From contig NZ_JAJGBK010000032.1 of NCBI RefSeq assembly GCF_020696975.1, forward strand, positions 62,001-126,000: a stretch of DNA of 64,000 bases, written 5' to 3'. Origin of the DNA: Methanoculleus sp. Lineage in GTDB: Archaea > Halobacteriota > Methanomicrobia > Methanomicrobiales > Methanoculleaceae. The notes under the pieces were generated by a model. The model saw nothing but the letters and a program-made list of their open reading frames with translations, had not been told where the DNA came from and did not search any database. Below, one piece after another: positions 17,222 to 25,644 of the stretch (position 1 is its first letter; the number at the start of each line of letters is the position of its first letter). Made by a program: the position numbers and the translations under genes.

Positions 17222-18247
17222 ATGATCAAAGTCGCGATCAACGGGTTCGGCACCATCGGCAAACGGGTAGCCGATGCGGTCGCCGCTCAGCCCGATATGG
17301 AAGTTGTAGGGGTCTCAAAGACCAGCGTCTCTGCGGAAGCGTTCATCGCAAAAGAGCGCGGCTACCCCCTCTACATCTCGGATCTCTCAAAGAAGTCGGC
17401 ATTCGAGAAGGTCGGGCTTGAGGTCGCCGGCGACGTCGAGACGATGCTCAAGGCCGCCGACGTCATCATCGACGCCACCCCCGGCGGCGTCGGGGAGAAG
17501 AACCGGCCGATCTACGAGCGCCTCGGCAAGAAGGCCGTCTTCCAGGGCGGCGAGGACCACGAGGTCGCCGGGTTCTCCTTCAATGCCCACGCAAACTACC
17601 GCGAGGCCGAAGGGCACCAGTTCGCCCGGGTCGTCTCCTGCAACTCCACCGGGCTCGTCCGGCTCATCCACGCGATGGACCAGGCATTCGGGGTCGCACG
17701 GGTCCGGGCGGTGATGGTCCGGCGGGCTGCGGACCCCGACGACGTCAAACGGGGGCCGGTGGACGCGATCGTCCTCAACCCGGCGACCATCCCGAGCCAC
17801 CACGGCCCCGACGTCAAGACCGTCCTGCCGCAGATCGATATCGTCACCCTCGCGATGATCGTCCCGACGACGTTTATGCACATGCACAGCATCCAGATGG
17901 ACTTAAAGAAAGAGACCACCCGCGAAGAGGTGCTGAAGGTCTTTGAGAACCACAGCCGGATCGGGCTCGTCCGTAAGGTTACCGGGATCAAGAGCAACGC
18001 CCAGCTCCGGGAGTACACCCAGGACCTCGGCAGGCCGAGGACGGATCTCTGGGAGAACGGGGTCTTTGAGGAGTCGGTCTCGGTCCTGAACGGCAAGGAG
18101 TTCTACTGCTTCCAGGCCATCCACCAGGAGGCCGACGTCGTCCCCGAGAACGTCGACTGCATCCGCGCCCTGATGGGAACCGTCAAGGATCCGGAAGAAT
18201 CCATCCGGATGACCAACGAAGCGCTCAAGCTCGTCGCCATCGGGTGA
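17222..18247 (+). CDS. gap: Type II glyceraldehyde-3-phosphate dehydrogenase (archaeal)
   Basis: 341 residues from ATG 17222 ('MIKVAINGFGTIGKRVADAV', the exact family start; the track's 17201 start is too early). The Rossmann motif is at 7-12 and the catalytic Cys140 in 'VVSCNSTGLVR'. The archaeal phosphorylating enzyme interconverts glyceraldehyde 3-phosphate and 1,3-bisphosphoglycerate using NAD(P), mainly in gluconeogenesis in methanogens. A hairpin terminator follows. It stands alone, with a TATA box at 17190 and probable leaderless transcription. Confidence 0.95.
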   Translation: MIKVAINGFGTIGKRVADAVAAQPDMEVVGVSKTSVSAEAFIAKERGYPLYISDLSKKSAFEKVGLEVAGDVETMLKAADVIIDATPGGVGEKNRPIYERLGKKAVFQGGEDHEVAGFSFNAHANYREAEGHQFARVVSCNSTGLVRLIHAMDQAFGVARVRAVMVRRAADPDDVKRGPVDAIVLNPATIPSHHGPDVKTVLPQIDIVTLAMIVPTTFMHMHSIQMDLKKETTREEVLKVFENHSRIGLVRKVTGIKSNAQLREYTQDLGRPRTDLWENGVFEESVSVLNGKEFYCFQAIHQEADVVPENVDCIRALMGTVKDPEESIRMTNEALKLVAIG

Positions 18248-18263
18248 ACGGCCAGGACCGGGG

Positions 18264-18299
18264 GGGAGAGATAATACTCTCCCTCGCAAAACAGTTTTT
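18264..18299 (+). terminator. Hairpin and T-tract after GAPDH
   Basis: GGGAGAG (18264-18270) pairs with CTCTCCC (18277-18283) around an ATAATA loop, and TTTTT follows at 18295-18299. It lies 17-52 bp after the GAPDH stop codon. Confidence 0.6.
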
Positions 18300-18350
18300 C
18301 TGAGGGCGGCAACCCTCAAGCACCGGGAGGTCTGGGACTCCCCCACCGCC

Positions 18351-18388
18351 CGCGCTTCGCGCTCCTCCCGCCCCCTTGCGGGGGCGGG
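18351..18388. repeat. GC-rich double hairpin at the edge of the AT-rich island
   Basis: CCCGCCCCC (18367-18375) and GGGGGCGGG (18380-18388) form a perfect 9-bp stem with a TTGC loop, preceded by a smaller dyad around CGCGCTTCGCG. It sits just where base composition drops at about 18.4 kb. It could be a terminator read from either side, or a dispersed palindromic element; comparison with other genomic copies is needed to decide. Confidence 0.5.
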
Positions 18389-18430
18389 CAGTGCGTGGCG
18401 ATATCCTCCATCAGGAATTAGTCGCTAGGC

Positions 18431-18751
18431 TCAAGATTTGGGGCATTTGTAGATAAAGGCCATTACAGCAAGGGCCGCTATGATCAGCCCGACCGTAATA
18501 GCAGATCCCATGTCTTGGGCGGTCTGAGTCTCTGACAACAGTGAGATTTTGGCCACCACAAAGAGAGTTACAAAGGCAAAGATTACCTTTACACCAGCTA
18601 AAGTTAGATTTCCAAAGGATGATGTTCCAATACTAGCGTCCGACCTGATGCACAGGAGGGTTAATTGAGAGATAGTATTCCCCGATGAGCGTGGTGAGGA
18701 ATAATCCCATAACATAAAGAAAACCAAAGACCAGTATCGTAGTTGTTTCAA
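18431..18751 (-). CDS. Membrane-protein fragment, possibly the frameshifted 3' part of the upstream gene
   Basis: 106-codon frame whose last 60 residues are clearly membrane-like ('LAGVKVIFAFVTLFVVAKI' and 'AITVGLIIAALAVMAFIYKC'). It overlaps the 215-residue membrane protein gene by 119 bp in another frame, and the overlapped N-terminal part looks unlike a protein. No good start codon lies after the overlap. A one-base shift near 18633-18660 would join both frames into one protein of about 280 residues. Either this is the 3' part of a frameshifted gene or a separate small gene. AT-rich compared with its surroundings; function unknown. Confidence 0.4.
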   Translation of the reverse strand: MKQLRYWSLVFFMLWDYSSPRSSGNTISQLTLLCIRSDASIGTSSFGNLTLAGVKVIFAFVTLFVVAKISLLSETQTAQDMGSAITVGLIIAALAVMAFIYKCPKS

Positions 18752-19280
18752 TTTCCACTTGATAGCGATAATTCTGACTTACCGTGTACCCTGCTCCAAG
18801 GAGAGCGACGATAATTTGTGCAGTGATGAGTGAAAAGATAAACGAAAGTATTCTTTCACGATGTTGCTCGATAATGTTTCTCCACTCAGTCTGCGGGAAA
18901 TATGATCGAAAACGAATAATACTGGTTTCCGAAGGATTACCATGAATGCGAATGACCAAGAGTGTGGCCATCGTTGTCGAGATAACAAGTAGGGAAGTGA
19001 TGGAATCAAAAGTCACACTTAAGGTTAATAAAATCACGATATACGACACCATCAGAGGAATAGACAGTAGGAAATAAATTGTCGCAACAAATCTAACCTT
19101 CCGTTTCAAACTTTCGTAGTTCTGCCTATGATATATGCCCAATAGTGATATCTGCGCCGATAACCATGGCATAACAAAGTATAGCGTTAAGCCAAAGAAA
19201 ATAATGACTAGACCAGCAATGGCAATTTCAGGGAGTTCGGGATCTGACGGAATCGGCACTTCTGATATATCTAAAGCCAT
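18633..19280 (-). CDS. Multi-spanning membrane protein of unknown function (AT-rich island)
   Basis: 215 residues with about five predicted helices (about 17-37, 65-87, 90-110, 143-165 and 178-199) and an acidic N-terminus 'MALDISEVPIPSDPELPE'. No known family was recognised. A cytoplasmic loop 'HGNPSETSIIRFRSYFPQTEWRNIIEQHRER' lies between helices 3 and 4. Codon use is AT-richer than in flanking genes, consistent with transfer from another genome. The gene at 19289 lies 8 bp upstream in the same direction, so they form an operon. Confidence 0.55.
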   Translation of the reverse strand: MALDISEVPIPSDPELPEIAIAGLVIIFFGLTLYFVMPWLSAQISLLGIYHRQNYESLKRKVRFVATIYFLLSIPLMVSYIVILLTLSVTFDSITSLLVISTTMATLLVIRIHGNPSETSIIRFRSYFPQTEWRNIIEQHRERILSFIFSLITAQIIVALLGAGYTVSQNYRYQVEIETTTILVFGFLYVMGLFLTTLIGEYYLSINPPVHQVGR

Positions 19281-19288
19281 TCTATCGC

Positions 19289-19480
19289 TCAGGATACCAT
19301 TTTGGAATCCAATTTCATTTGCTTATCTTTCCGCCGATTTATGACTATATTAAATATTACAAACAAATACATAAGAGATAGGCCGATAATGATGTAACTC
19401 TGTAACACAGCCCAGACGCTGGCAGTCCCTAAAAGGAGAGAGCCTATAAACTGTATCACCGAAAAAACATTTTGAGGCAT
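19289..19480 (-). CDS. Small two-helix membrane protein (AT-rich island)
   Basis: 63 residues: 'MPQNVFSVIQFIGSLLLGTASVWAVLQSYIIIGLSLMYLFVIFNIVINRRKDKQMK' gives two helices and a strongly basic C-terminal tail. It has no recognised family. It sits immediately upstream of the larger membrane protein on the same strand and shares its AT-rich composition, so the two were probably acquired and are expressed together. It may be a toxin-like, accessory or chaperone peptide for its partner, but no evidence favours one role. Confidence 0.5.
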   Translation of the reverse strand: MPQNVFSVIQFIGSLLLGTASVWAVLQSYIIIGLSLMYLFVIFNIVINRRKDKQMKLDSKMVS

Positions 19481-19879
19481 CCCTTCGCACCCACCTTCCC
19501 GCTCTTACCCTCTCAAAGATACAAACTATCTACAGATATATAAGATCGCCTATATTCAGTGATAAGGGTGCCTGTACCCCATGATTTTACAAGGCTATAA
19601 CCTGAATCTGAAATTCAGACTTCTCTACATCTCTCACAATGCCTGAATTTCCTTTCATAGGCGACAGCGATAGGGGTATCATCTGCACATCCCCTTTCAA
19701 TAAACTGACAGCGAGGTGATTCCGCTTGCGCGCTTCCAGCAGAAAGACAAAAAATTCAAAGAACCGACCATAACCGATTGGATAGAAAATGTACGTAAGC
19801 CCTACTTAAGGAAAATAGAATCGTGTGCATCGACGCTCCCAGAAGAAGCATTAACTCCCCGGCAAACCCACTTCTTTTC
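19481..19879. other. AT-rich gene-free stretch
   Basis: 399 bp between the island operon and tyrS with no convincing gene. The 61-codon ORF at 19716-19901 has no ribosome binding site and runs into tyrS. Near 19607-19619 is the odd-centred dyad TCTGAAATTCAGA. AT-rich stretches such as 'ATATATAAG' near 19535 could be the divergent island promoter. tyrS presumably has its promoter in the last part. Confidence 0.4.
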
Positions 19880-20827
19880 ATGGATCCGTACGAACTGGTG
19901 ACGAGGAATACCGTAGAGGTCGTCACCGACGAGGAACTGCGCGCGCTCATCGACCGTCCGGTCAAGCGGGTCTACACCGGCTACGAGCCGAGCGGAGAGA
20001 TCCACCTCGGGCACATGGTGACGGTGAACAAGCTGATGGACCTACAGCAGGCAGGGTTCGAGGTGACCGTGCTCATCGCCGATCTCCACGCCTTCTTGAA
20101 CCGCAAGGGCACCATGGAGGAGATCCGGGAGATCGCCGAGTACAACCGCCTCTGCTTTGAGGGGCTCGGCCTCCGGGGCGCAAAGTATGTCCTCGGGTCG
20201 GATGTGCAGCTCACGCCGGAGTACGAACTCTCGGTCCTGAAACTCTCCCAGGCAATCACCCTCAACCGGGCGAAGAGGAGCATGGACGAGGTCGGACGGC
20301 AGATGGAGAACCCGACGGTCTCGCAGATGGTCTATCCGATCATGCAGATGGTCGATATCGCGACACTCGAAGTGGACGCCGCCGTCGGCGGGATCGACCA
20401 GCGAAAGATTCACATGCTCGCACGGGAACACCTCCCCTCGATCGGGTATCCGGCGCCGGTCTGCATCCACACGCCGATCATCAACGGCCTCGACGGGAAG
20501 AAGATGTCGTCCTCGGCCGGAAACGTCATATCGGTCGCCGACTCCGAAGAGGATATCAAACAGAAGATGAAGAAGGCGTTCTGCCCGCCCGAGGTAGAAA
20601 ACAACCCGGTGCTCGAGATCCTGCACTACCACGTCTTCCCCCGGACCGGGACGGTCACCATCCGCCGGCCCGCGAAGTTCGGCGGGGACCGGGAGTTTGC
20701 GACCTACGAGGACCTCGAGCGGGCTTACGCCGCCGGCGAGGTCCATCCCCTGGACCTGAAGACGGCCGCCGCCGCCCACCTCATCGATATCCTCGCCCCC
20801 GTACACGACTACGTCTGCAGCAGGTGA
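19880..20827 (+). CDS. tyrS: Tyrosyl-tRNA synthetase, archaeal type
   Basis: 315 residues from ATG 19880 ('MDPYELVTRNTVEVV'). It charges tRNA-Tyr with tyrosine. Class I signatures are 'YEPSGEIHLGHM' (HIGH-like) and 'KMSSS', with 'NPTVSQMVYPIMQMVDIATLEVDAAVGGIDQRKIHMLAR' between them. It lacks the C-terminal S4-like domain of the bacterial enzyme, as archaeal TyrRS does. The next gene, rio1, begins 7 bp after its stop, so tyrS, rio1 and the KH gene may form one transcript. Confidence 0.95.
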   Translation: MDPYELVTRNTVEVVTDEELRALIDRPVKRVYTGYEPSGEIHLGHMVTVNKLMDLQQAGFEVTVLIADLHAFLNRKGTMEEIREIAEYNRLCFEGLGLRGAKYVLGSDVQLTPEYELSVLKLSQAITLNRAKRSMDEVGRQMENPTVSQMVYPIMQMVDIATLEVDAAVGGIDQRKIHMLAREHLPSIGYPAPVCIHTPIINGLDGKKMSSSAGNVISVADSEEDIKQKMKKAFCPPEVENNPVLEILHYHVFPRTGTVTIRRPAKFGGDREFATYEDLERAYAAGEVHPLDLKTAAAAHLIDILAPVHDYVCSR

Positions 20828-20834
20828 TCCGGCC

Positions 20835-21629
20835 GTGAGCCGCGAAGAAGAGCACGAACGATTCGACCGCGAGATCGAGGCGATGGGCGTCAGGATAAAA
20901 GACGCCAATACGGTGAAGGTACGCGACGATGTCTTTGACGAGGTCACCCTGATGGCCCTCTACAAGCTCGTCCACAAGAAACTCCTCTCCGTCATCGGCG
21001 GCCCGATCAGCACGGGAAAAGAGGCGAACGTCTTCTACGGCGAGCGCGACGGGCAGGGGGTCGCGATCAAGATCTACCGTATCCAGACCGCGAACTTCAA
21101 GGCGATGACCGAGTATCTCGCGGGTGACCGCCGGTTCTCGAGTGTCCGCGGGACGCGCAAGGGCCTCATCTTCGCCTGGACAAAAAAGGAGTACAGCAAC
21201 CTCGCCCGGGCGCACGATGCGGGGATCCCGGTCCCCGAACCCCTTGCGTTCGATCGAAACATCCTCTTAATGGGGTTCCTCGGGCGTGACGAGGTGCCGT
21301 ATCCCCAGCTCCGGAACGCCGATATCGAGGATTACGGGGCGGTATACCGGGATATCCTCGGTTACATCCAGCGGCTCTACCAGGAGGCGCGTCTGGTCCA
21401 TGCCGATCTCTCCGAATACAATATCCTCTATCACGAGAAACCCTACCTGATCGATATGGGACAGGCGGTCACCCTGGATCACCCGCGGGCGCCCGCGTTT
21501 CTGGTCCGGGATATAAAGAACCTCAATCGATATTTCTCCCGCTACTGTGATGTGCCGGACGAGCAGGAGATCATCAGCGCAATCACCGGCACCGAACGCC
21601 GGCAGCCCGCACAACCGGGAGAAGGGTGA
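20835..21629 (+). CDS. rio1: RIO1-type serine protein kinase
   Basis: 264 residues from GTG 20835. RIO kinases act in small ribosomal subunit maturation. The RIO ATP loop 'STGKEANVF' is at 59-67, the ATP-contacting Lys79 in 'VAIKIYR', the catalytic loop 'HADLSEYNIL' near 187, and the metal-binding Asp in 'LIDMGQAV'. The RIO1-specific N-terminal helices and the 'NLARAHDAGIPVPEP' segment are present. The KH-domain gene follows 4 bp after the stop, and Rio1 with Dim2/Pno1 is a known functional pair in 18S-type processing. Confidence 0.95.
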   Translation: MSREEEHERFDREIEAMGVRIKDANTVKVRDDVFDEVTLMALYKLVHKKLLSVIGGPISTGKEANVFYGERDGQGVAIKIYRIQTANFKAMTEYLAGDRRFSSVRGTRKGLIFAWTKKEYSNLARAHDAGIPVPEPLAFDRNILLMGFLGRDEVPYPQLRNADIEDYGAVYRDILGYIQRLYQEARLVHADLSEYNILYHEKPYLIDMGQAVTLDHPRAPAFLVRDIKNLNRYFSRYCDVPDEQEIISAITGTERRQPAQPGEG

Positions 21630-21633
21630 GATC

Positions 21634-22176
21634 ATGACCACACAGGAGATGAAAGTTTCAGCCGCAAGGATCGGTGTACTCATCGGCAAGAGCGGGTCGA
21701 CAAAACGCGAGATCGAAGAGAAGACCGGGATAGCCCTCCAGATCGACAGCGAGGAGGGGATGGTGACGATCGAGGGGGAGGATCCCGTCAGCGTCATGAC
21801 GGCGACGAACGTCGTCTCCGCGATCAACCGGGGATTCTCGCCGGAGCGTGCGTTCCGGCTCCTTGAAGACGAGGATATGATGCTCGATGTCCTCGACCTC
21901 GCGGAACTCTCAGGGACGACCCGGCAGCTCGAGCGGCTCCGCGGCCGGATCATCGGGAAGGCGGGGACGTCCCGCGCCCAGATCGAGGATATGACCAGCA
22001 CGGAGATCTCGGTCCAGGGCAAGACCGTCGCGATCATCGGTCTTCCCGACCAGGCCGAGACCGCGAGGAAGGCGATCGAGATGCTGATCCAGGGCGTGCC
22101 CCACGAACACGTCTATGGGTTCCTCGACCGGAAGAAGAAGGAAGCAAAACAGGCGATGCTGGAGTACTATTCGTGA
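21634..22176 (+). CDS. KH-domain RNA-binding protein (Dim2/Pno1-like)
   Basis: 180 residues from ATG 21634 (GGTGAG just upstream). Two KH domains are visible: 'ARIGVLIGKSGSTKREIEEKTGI' and 'RLRGRIIGKAGTSRAQIEDMTSTEISVQGKTVAIIGLPDQAETARKAIEML', the second with the canonical GxxG loop. The ending 'GVPHEHVYGFLDRKKKEAKQAML' is typical of the archaeal Dim2/Pno1-like family, which binds the 3' end of small-subunit rRNA. Position right after rio1 supports a role in ribosome biogenesis. Confidence 0.9.
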   Translation: MTTQEMKVSAARIGVLIGKSGSTKREIEEKTGIALQIDSEEGMVTIEGEDPVSVMTATNVVSAINRGFSPERAFRLLEDEDMMLDVLDLAELSGTTRQLERLRGRIIGKAGTSRAQIEDMTSTEISVQGKTVAIIGLPDQAETARKAIEMLIQGVPHEHVYGFLDRKKKEAKQAMLEYYS

Positions 22177-22220
22177 TGCGGCCGGGGCCATGCGACCCCG
22201 CCCATGGCCATAACAATACG

Positions 22221-22241
22221 TGCAGTCTGCAGTCTGCAGTG
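22221..22241 (+). repeat. Three 7-bp tandem repeats running into an ORB
   Basis: TGCAGTC, TGCAGTC and TGCAGTG lie head to tail at 22221-22241; the last unit forms the first bases of the ORB-like sequence that precedes hel308. This may be slippage, or additional half-sites for an initiator or regulator. Confidence 0.5.
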
Positions 22242-22254
22242 GAAACGAAGGGGT
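22235..22254 (+). other. Solitary origin recognition box (ORB-like) next to hel308
   Basis: TGCAGTGGAAACGAAGGGGT differs from the origin-box consensus of this window only at its second base and has the full GGGG string. It ends 4 bp before the hel308 start codon, in the position of a leader or ribosome binding site ('AAGGGG'). It is about 3.2 kb from the main box cluster. Confidence 0.65.
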
Positions 22255-22258
22255 ATAC

Positions 22259-24397
22259 ATGGAGATAGCGGGTCTCCCCATCCCGGCGGATCTTGTCGCC
22301 GGCTACGCCCGGTGCGGGATCACCGAACTCTACCCGCCGCAGGCCGCCTGCGTCGAGGCGGGGCTTTTCTCGGGGAAGAACCTCCTCATCTCCATCCCGA
22401 CGGCGAGCGGCAAGACCCTGGTCGCCGAGATGGCGATGCACCACCAGGTGGCGAGCGGGGGCAAGTGCCTCTACATCGTTCCTCTCCGGGCGCTCGCGAG
22501 CGAGAAGTTCGAGGAGTTCTCAGGAAAGGGGCTCCGGATCGGGATCGCCACCGGCGACTTCGACCGCAGGGACGACTATCTCGGGCGAAACGATATCATC
22601 GTCGCAACGAGCGAGAAGGTGGACTCGCTCCTGCGGAACCGGACGCCGTGGCTTACCGATATCAGCCTGCTCGTCGTGGACGAGGCCCACCTCATCGACG
22701 ATCCCTCCCGGGGGGCGACGCTTGAGATGGTGATCGCGAAACTCCGGCACAGGAACCCGGGCATGCAGATCATCGCCCTCTCGGCGACGATCGGGAACCC
22801 TGCCGACCTTGCCGGGTGGCTGGACGCCGCGCTCGTCGAGAGCGACTGGCGGCCGGTCGACCTCCGGGAAGGCGTCTTCTTTGAGGACGCCATCCGGTTC
22901 GCCGAGAGCACCCGGGAGGTCGAGCGCAAAAGCAAGTACGAGGACCTGGACCTCGTCCTCGATACGGTCGCGGAGGGCGGGCAGTGCCTGGTCTTCGTGA
23001 GTTCAAGGAAGAACGCCGAAGCGTTCGCGAAACGCGCGGCTTCAGGCCTGAAACTCGGAAATCCCGTCCTCGCCGGCTACGCCGACAGAATCCGCTCGAA
23101 CGCCGCGACTGATATGGGAAAGACCCTTGCCGCCTGCGTCGCGCAGGGCGCGGCCTTCCACCACGCGGGGCTCTCGCGGGAGGAGCGGCAGATCGTTGAG
23201 GCGGGGTTCCGGGAGGGAGAGATCAAGACGATCGCCTCGACCCCGACCCTCGCGGCCGGCTTGAACCTCCCCGCCCGGCGGGTGATCGTCCGCGACTACC
23301 TCCGGTTCAGCGCCGGGGAGGGGATGCTCCCGATCCCGGTCCGGGAGTACCGGCAGATGGCCGGCCGGGCCGGGCGGCCGCACCTCGACCCCTACGGCGA
23401 GGCGGTCCTGATCGCGAAGTCCGAGGAGATGGTCGAGGAGCTCTTCGCCTGCTACATCGAGGCGGACGCCGAGGATGTCCGGAGCCGGTGCGCCGACGAG
23501 GCGGTCCTCTGCACTCACATCCTCTCCCTCATCGCGACCGGTTTTGCCCGGGAGCGCGACGAGGTGCTCGGGTTCATGGACGGGACGTTCTATGCCCACC
23601 AGGGCGAGAGCCCGCGGGCGCTCTCGCGGGCGGTCCACCGGGCGCTTGAGTTCCTGCGCGAAGCGGAGATGATCACCGAGGTGGGGGAGTGGCTCGAGCC
23701 GACGGAGTACGGGTCGCTCGTCTCCCGGCTCTACATCGATCCGAGGAGCGCCGAGGTGATCGTGACGGCGATGACGGGCCAGAAGGACTACACCGATATC
23801 GGCCTGCTGCACCTCCTTTGCTCGACACCCGATATGCCGACGCTCTTTGTGCGGCGGGACGACATCTATCTCCTCGACCGGTTCCTGGCCGACCACCGCG
23901 ACGACCTCTGGATGGAGATCCCCTGGGACGCGGGCGAGGGGTTCGACCGGAGCCTCAAGACCGCGCTCCTCCTGGCCGACTGGGCAAACGAGGTCGCTGA
24001 GGACGAGATCTGCCGGCGTTACAACGTCGGCCCCGGGGACGTCTACGGTATGGTGGAGAGCGTTGCCTGGCTGGTCCACGCGAGCCGCCACCTTGCCGGG
24101 CTCTTTGCCCCGCACCTCGCGGGCCCCATCGAAGAGATGGAGCTCCGGACCAAGCACGGTATCAAGAAGGAACTCCTGCCCCTCATCAGGCTCCGCGGGA
24201 TCGGGCGCGTCCGGGCGCGCCGGCTCTTTGACAACAACCTTGGATCCATCGAGGCGCTCCGCGCGGCCGGACCGGAGAAGGTCGGGAGAGTCCTCGGGCA
24301 GGGGATTGCCGCCCGGATATTCGAGCAGCTCGAGGGGGCGCGGGAGGAGATCGGGGAGGTCTCTCTGGAGCAGTCGACCCTCTCCCGGTTCGGGTGA
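22259..24397 (+). CDS. hel308: Hel308 ATP-dependent DNA helicase (Ski2-like)
   Basis: 712 residues from ATG 22259. Hel308 unwinds lagging-strand forks and acts in fork repair. Walker A 'IPTASGKT' (46-53), the DEAH-type box '[10 protein letters not shown]', '[10 protein letters not shown]' (motif III), and motif VI '[11 protein letters not shown]' are all present, then a winged helix and a ratchet region with '[14 protein letters not shown]'. The C-terminus '[19 protein letters not shown]' is the helix-hairpin-helix domain. The family usually has 690-720 residues, so it is complete. cgi121 follows 7 bp later. An ORB-like sequence directly abuts the start. Confidence 0.94.
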   Translation: MEIAGLPIPADLVAGYARCGITELYPPQAACVEAGLFSGKNLLISIPTASGKTLVAEMAMHHQVASGGKCLYIVPLRALASEKFEEFSGKGLRIGIATGDFDRRDDYLGRNDIIVATSEKVDSLLRNRTPWLTDISLLVVDEAHLIDDPSRGATLEMVIAKLRHRNPGMQIIALSATIGNPADLAGWLDAALVESDWRPVDLREGVFFEDAIRFAESTREVERKSKYEDLDLVLDTVAEGGQCLVFVSSRKNAEAFAKRAASGLKLGNPVLAGYADRIRSNAATDMGKTLAACVAQGAAFHHAGLSREERQIVEAGFREGEIKTIASTPTLAAGLNLPARRVIVRDYLRFSAGEGMLPIPVREYRQMAGRAGRPHLDPYGEAVLIAKSEEMVEELFACYIEADAEDVRSRCADEAVLCTHILSLIATGFARERDEVLGFMDGTFYAHQGESPRALSRAVHRALEFLREAEMITEVGEWLEPTEYGSLVSRLYIDPRSAEVIVTAMTGQKDYTDIGLLHLLCSTPDMPTLFVRRDDIYLLDRFLADHRDDLWMEIPWDAGEGFDRSLKTALLLADWANEVAEDEICRRYNVGPGDVYGMVESVAWLVHASRHLAGLFAPHLAGPIEEMELRTKHGIKKELLPLIRLRGIGRVRARRLFDNNLGSIEALRAAGPEKVGRVLGQGIAARIFEQLEGAREEIGEVSLEQSTLSRFG

Positions 24398-24404
24398 ATA
24401 AGAT

Positions 24405-24920
24405 ATGACAAAACCAGCGTGCGATATCTACCCGGCGGTCTTCACCGTCGATGACAAGATGAGGTTCTTAAACGAGATCCGCACGATCGCCGATGCGTGC
24501 GATACCCATATCATCCTCTTTGACGCCGACCGCCTGGCCGGGCGCGATCACGTGGAGGCGGCGCTCCGGCACGCCTGGCGGTCGTGGACCGGCGGTGAGC
24601 CGATAGCAAACTCGTTCGAGATGGAGGCGCTCCTCTACGCCGCGGGAACCCGGCAGTGCCAGGTGGCCTCGGCCTTCGGGGTCCACCCGGGGGAGAACCA
24701 CTCCTACATCGCCGTCTGCCCCCCGGCGCCGGGGGTCCGCGACCGGCTTGCCGGTCTTGTCCGGTTCGCCGACGGGGACTGGGATGGGATCGAGCCCGCA
24801 AAGCGGGCCCTTCTTGCGGACCTCTTTGATATCACGCCGGAAGAGGTCGCGGTCGTCGGCGAGGACAGGTTCCGCGATCTCGTCCTTGAACGGGTGGCGC
24901 TCCTCGACGTCTACCGCTGA
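24405..24920 (+). CDS. cgi121: KEOPS complex subunit Cgi121
   Basis: 171 residues. KEOPS makes the universal N6-threonylcarbamoyladenosine (t6A37) of tRNAs; Cgi121 binds the tRNA 3' end and the Bud32 kinase. The recognisable core is 'ANSFEMEALLYAAGTRQCQVASAFGVHPGENHSYIAVCPP', followed by a C-terminal helical part 'ITPEEVAVVGEDRFRDLVLERVAL'. The other KEOPS genes are not in the window. The gene follows hel308 by 7 bp, an arrangement I recall from other methanogens, and its end overlaps the convergent moaB by 10 bp. Confidence 0.9.
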   Translation: MTKPACDIYPAVFTVDDKMRFLNEIRTIADACDTHIILFDADRLAGRDHVEAALRHAWRSWTGGEPIANSFEMEALLYAAGTRQCQVASAFGVHPGENHSYIAVCPPAPGVRDRLAGLVRFADGDWDGIEPAKRALLADLFDITPEEVAVVGEDRFRDLVLERVALLDVYR

Positions 24921-25408
24921 CCCGCGGAGGCGTGGGTGAGGATGTGCCGGATCTCGGGGATGATGATCTTTTTTGCGGCAAGCGTGACCGCCTTCGTCGA
25001 GCCCGGGGTGCAGAAGACCACCCGGCCGCCGGCGACCCCGGCGATCGCCCGGGAGAGGATCGCGGCGGTCCCGATCTCATCGTAACTCTTGAGCCGGAAG
25101 AGTTCTCCGAACCCGTCGATCGTCTTCTCAAGCAGCGGCGCGACCGCCTCGATCGTCACGTCGTCCGGCGTGAGCCCGGTCCCCCCGGTGACGATGACGC
25201 AGGTGGCGCGCGTAAGCGCCGTCCGGACCTCGGCGCGGATCCGCTCGATATCGTCCGGGACGATGGCGTAGTGGGTCACCTCGATACCCGCAGCGGTGAG
25301 GAGGTCGATGAGGGTCTTCCCGCTGGTATCGCTCTCCGGCTTCCGGCTCGAGGAGACGGTGATGACCGCACCCGTCACAGCGAGGGGCTTAAGATGATTG
25401 CTCTCCAT
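24911..25408 (-). CDS. moaB: Molybdenum cofactor biosynthesis protein MoaB/MogA family
   Basis: 165 residues. It adenylylates molybdopterin before metal insertion (Mo or W cofactors are needed by methanogen formylmethanofuran dehydrogenase). The MPT-binding signature 'VIVTGGTGLTPDDVTIEAV' is intact, followed by 'GEFELFR'-equivalent 'GELFRLKSYDEIGTAAILSRA' and 'VFCTPGSTKAVTLA'. It stands at the left border of the origin region with its 5' end facing it, so its promoter lies next to the leftmost ORB. Confidence 0.92.
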   Translation of the reverse strand: MESNHLKPLAVTGAVITVSSSRKPESDTSGKTLIDLLTAAGIEVTHYAIVPDDIERIRAEVRTALTRATCVIVTGGTGLTPDDVTIEAVAPLLEKTIDGFGELFRLKSYDEIGTAAILSRAIAGVAGGRVVFCTPGSTKAVTLAAKKIIIPEIRHILTHASAGQR

Positions 25409-25480
25409 AGGATCTTCCAGTACTCCTGTACCGCGTATTTTACTTCTTTCTATCTCCCGCGAAGCGGGGCGCCATCCCCA

Positions 25481-25500
25481 ACCCCTTTGTTTCGACTGGA
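25481..25500 (-). other. Origin recognition box ORB-1
   Basis: Read on the minus strand it is TCCAGTCGAAACAAAGGGGT, identical over 20 bp to the box at 26403 but inverted; the identity extends through GG GG beyond one variable base. The G-string points left, away from the repeat block. Confidence 0.85.
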
Positions 25501-25644
25501 GAGTCAGGGGGGCCCCGGGGGTCGAGGGGGTGGTTGAGGGGGGAGGGGAGGGGAGAGATCCCGGGTTCTTCGGCGGTTAATAGGGTTTATCGTAGTTTTG
25601 CGTAGAGATTCCCGTAAACCGGAGGGGCCAGTCCGGCGGGGGAG

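Noticed and set aside
19716-19901. 61-aa ORF before tyrS, possibly a transposase remnant
   Set aside because: Too short, no motif, overlaps the tyrS start in another frame, no inverted repeats nearby.
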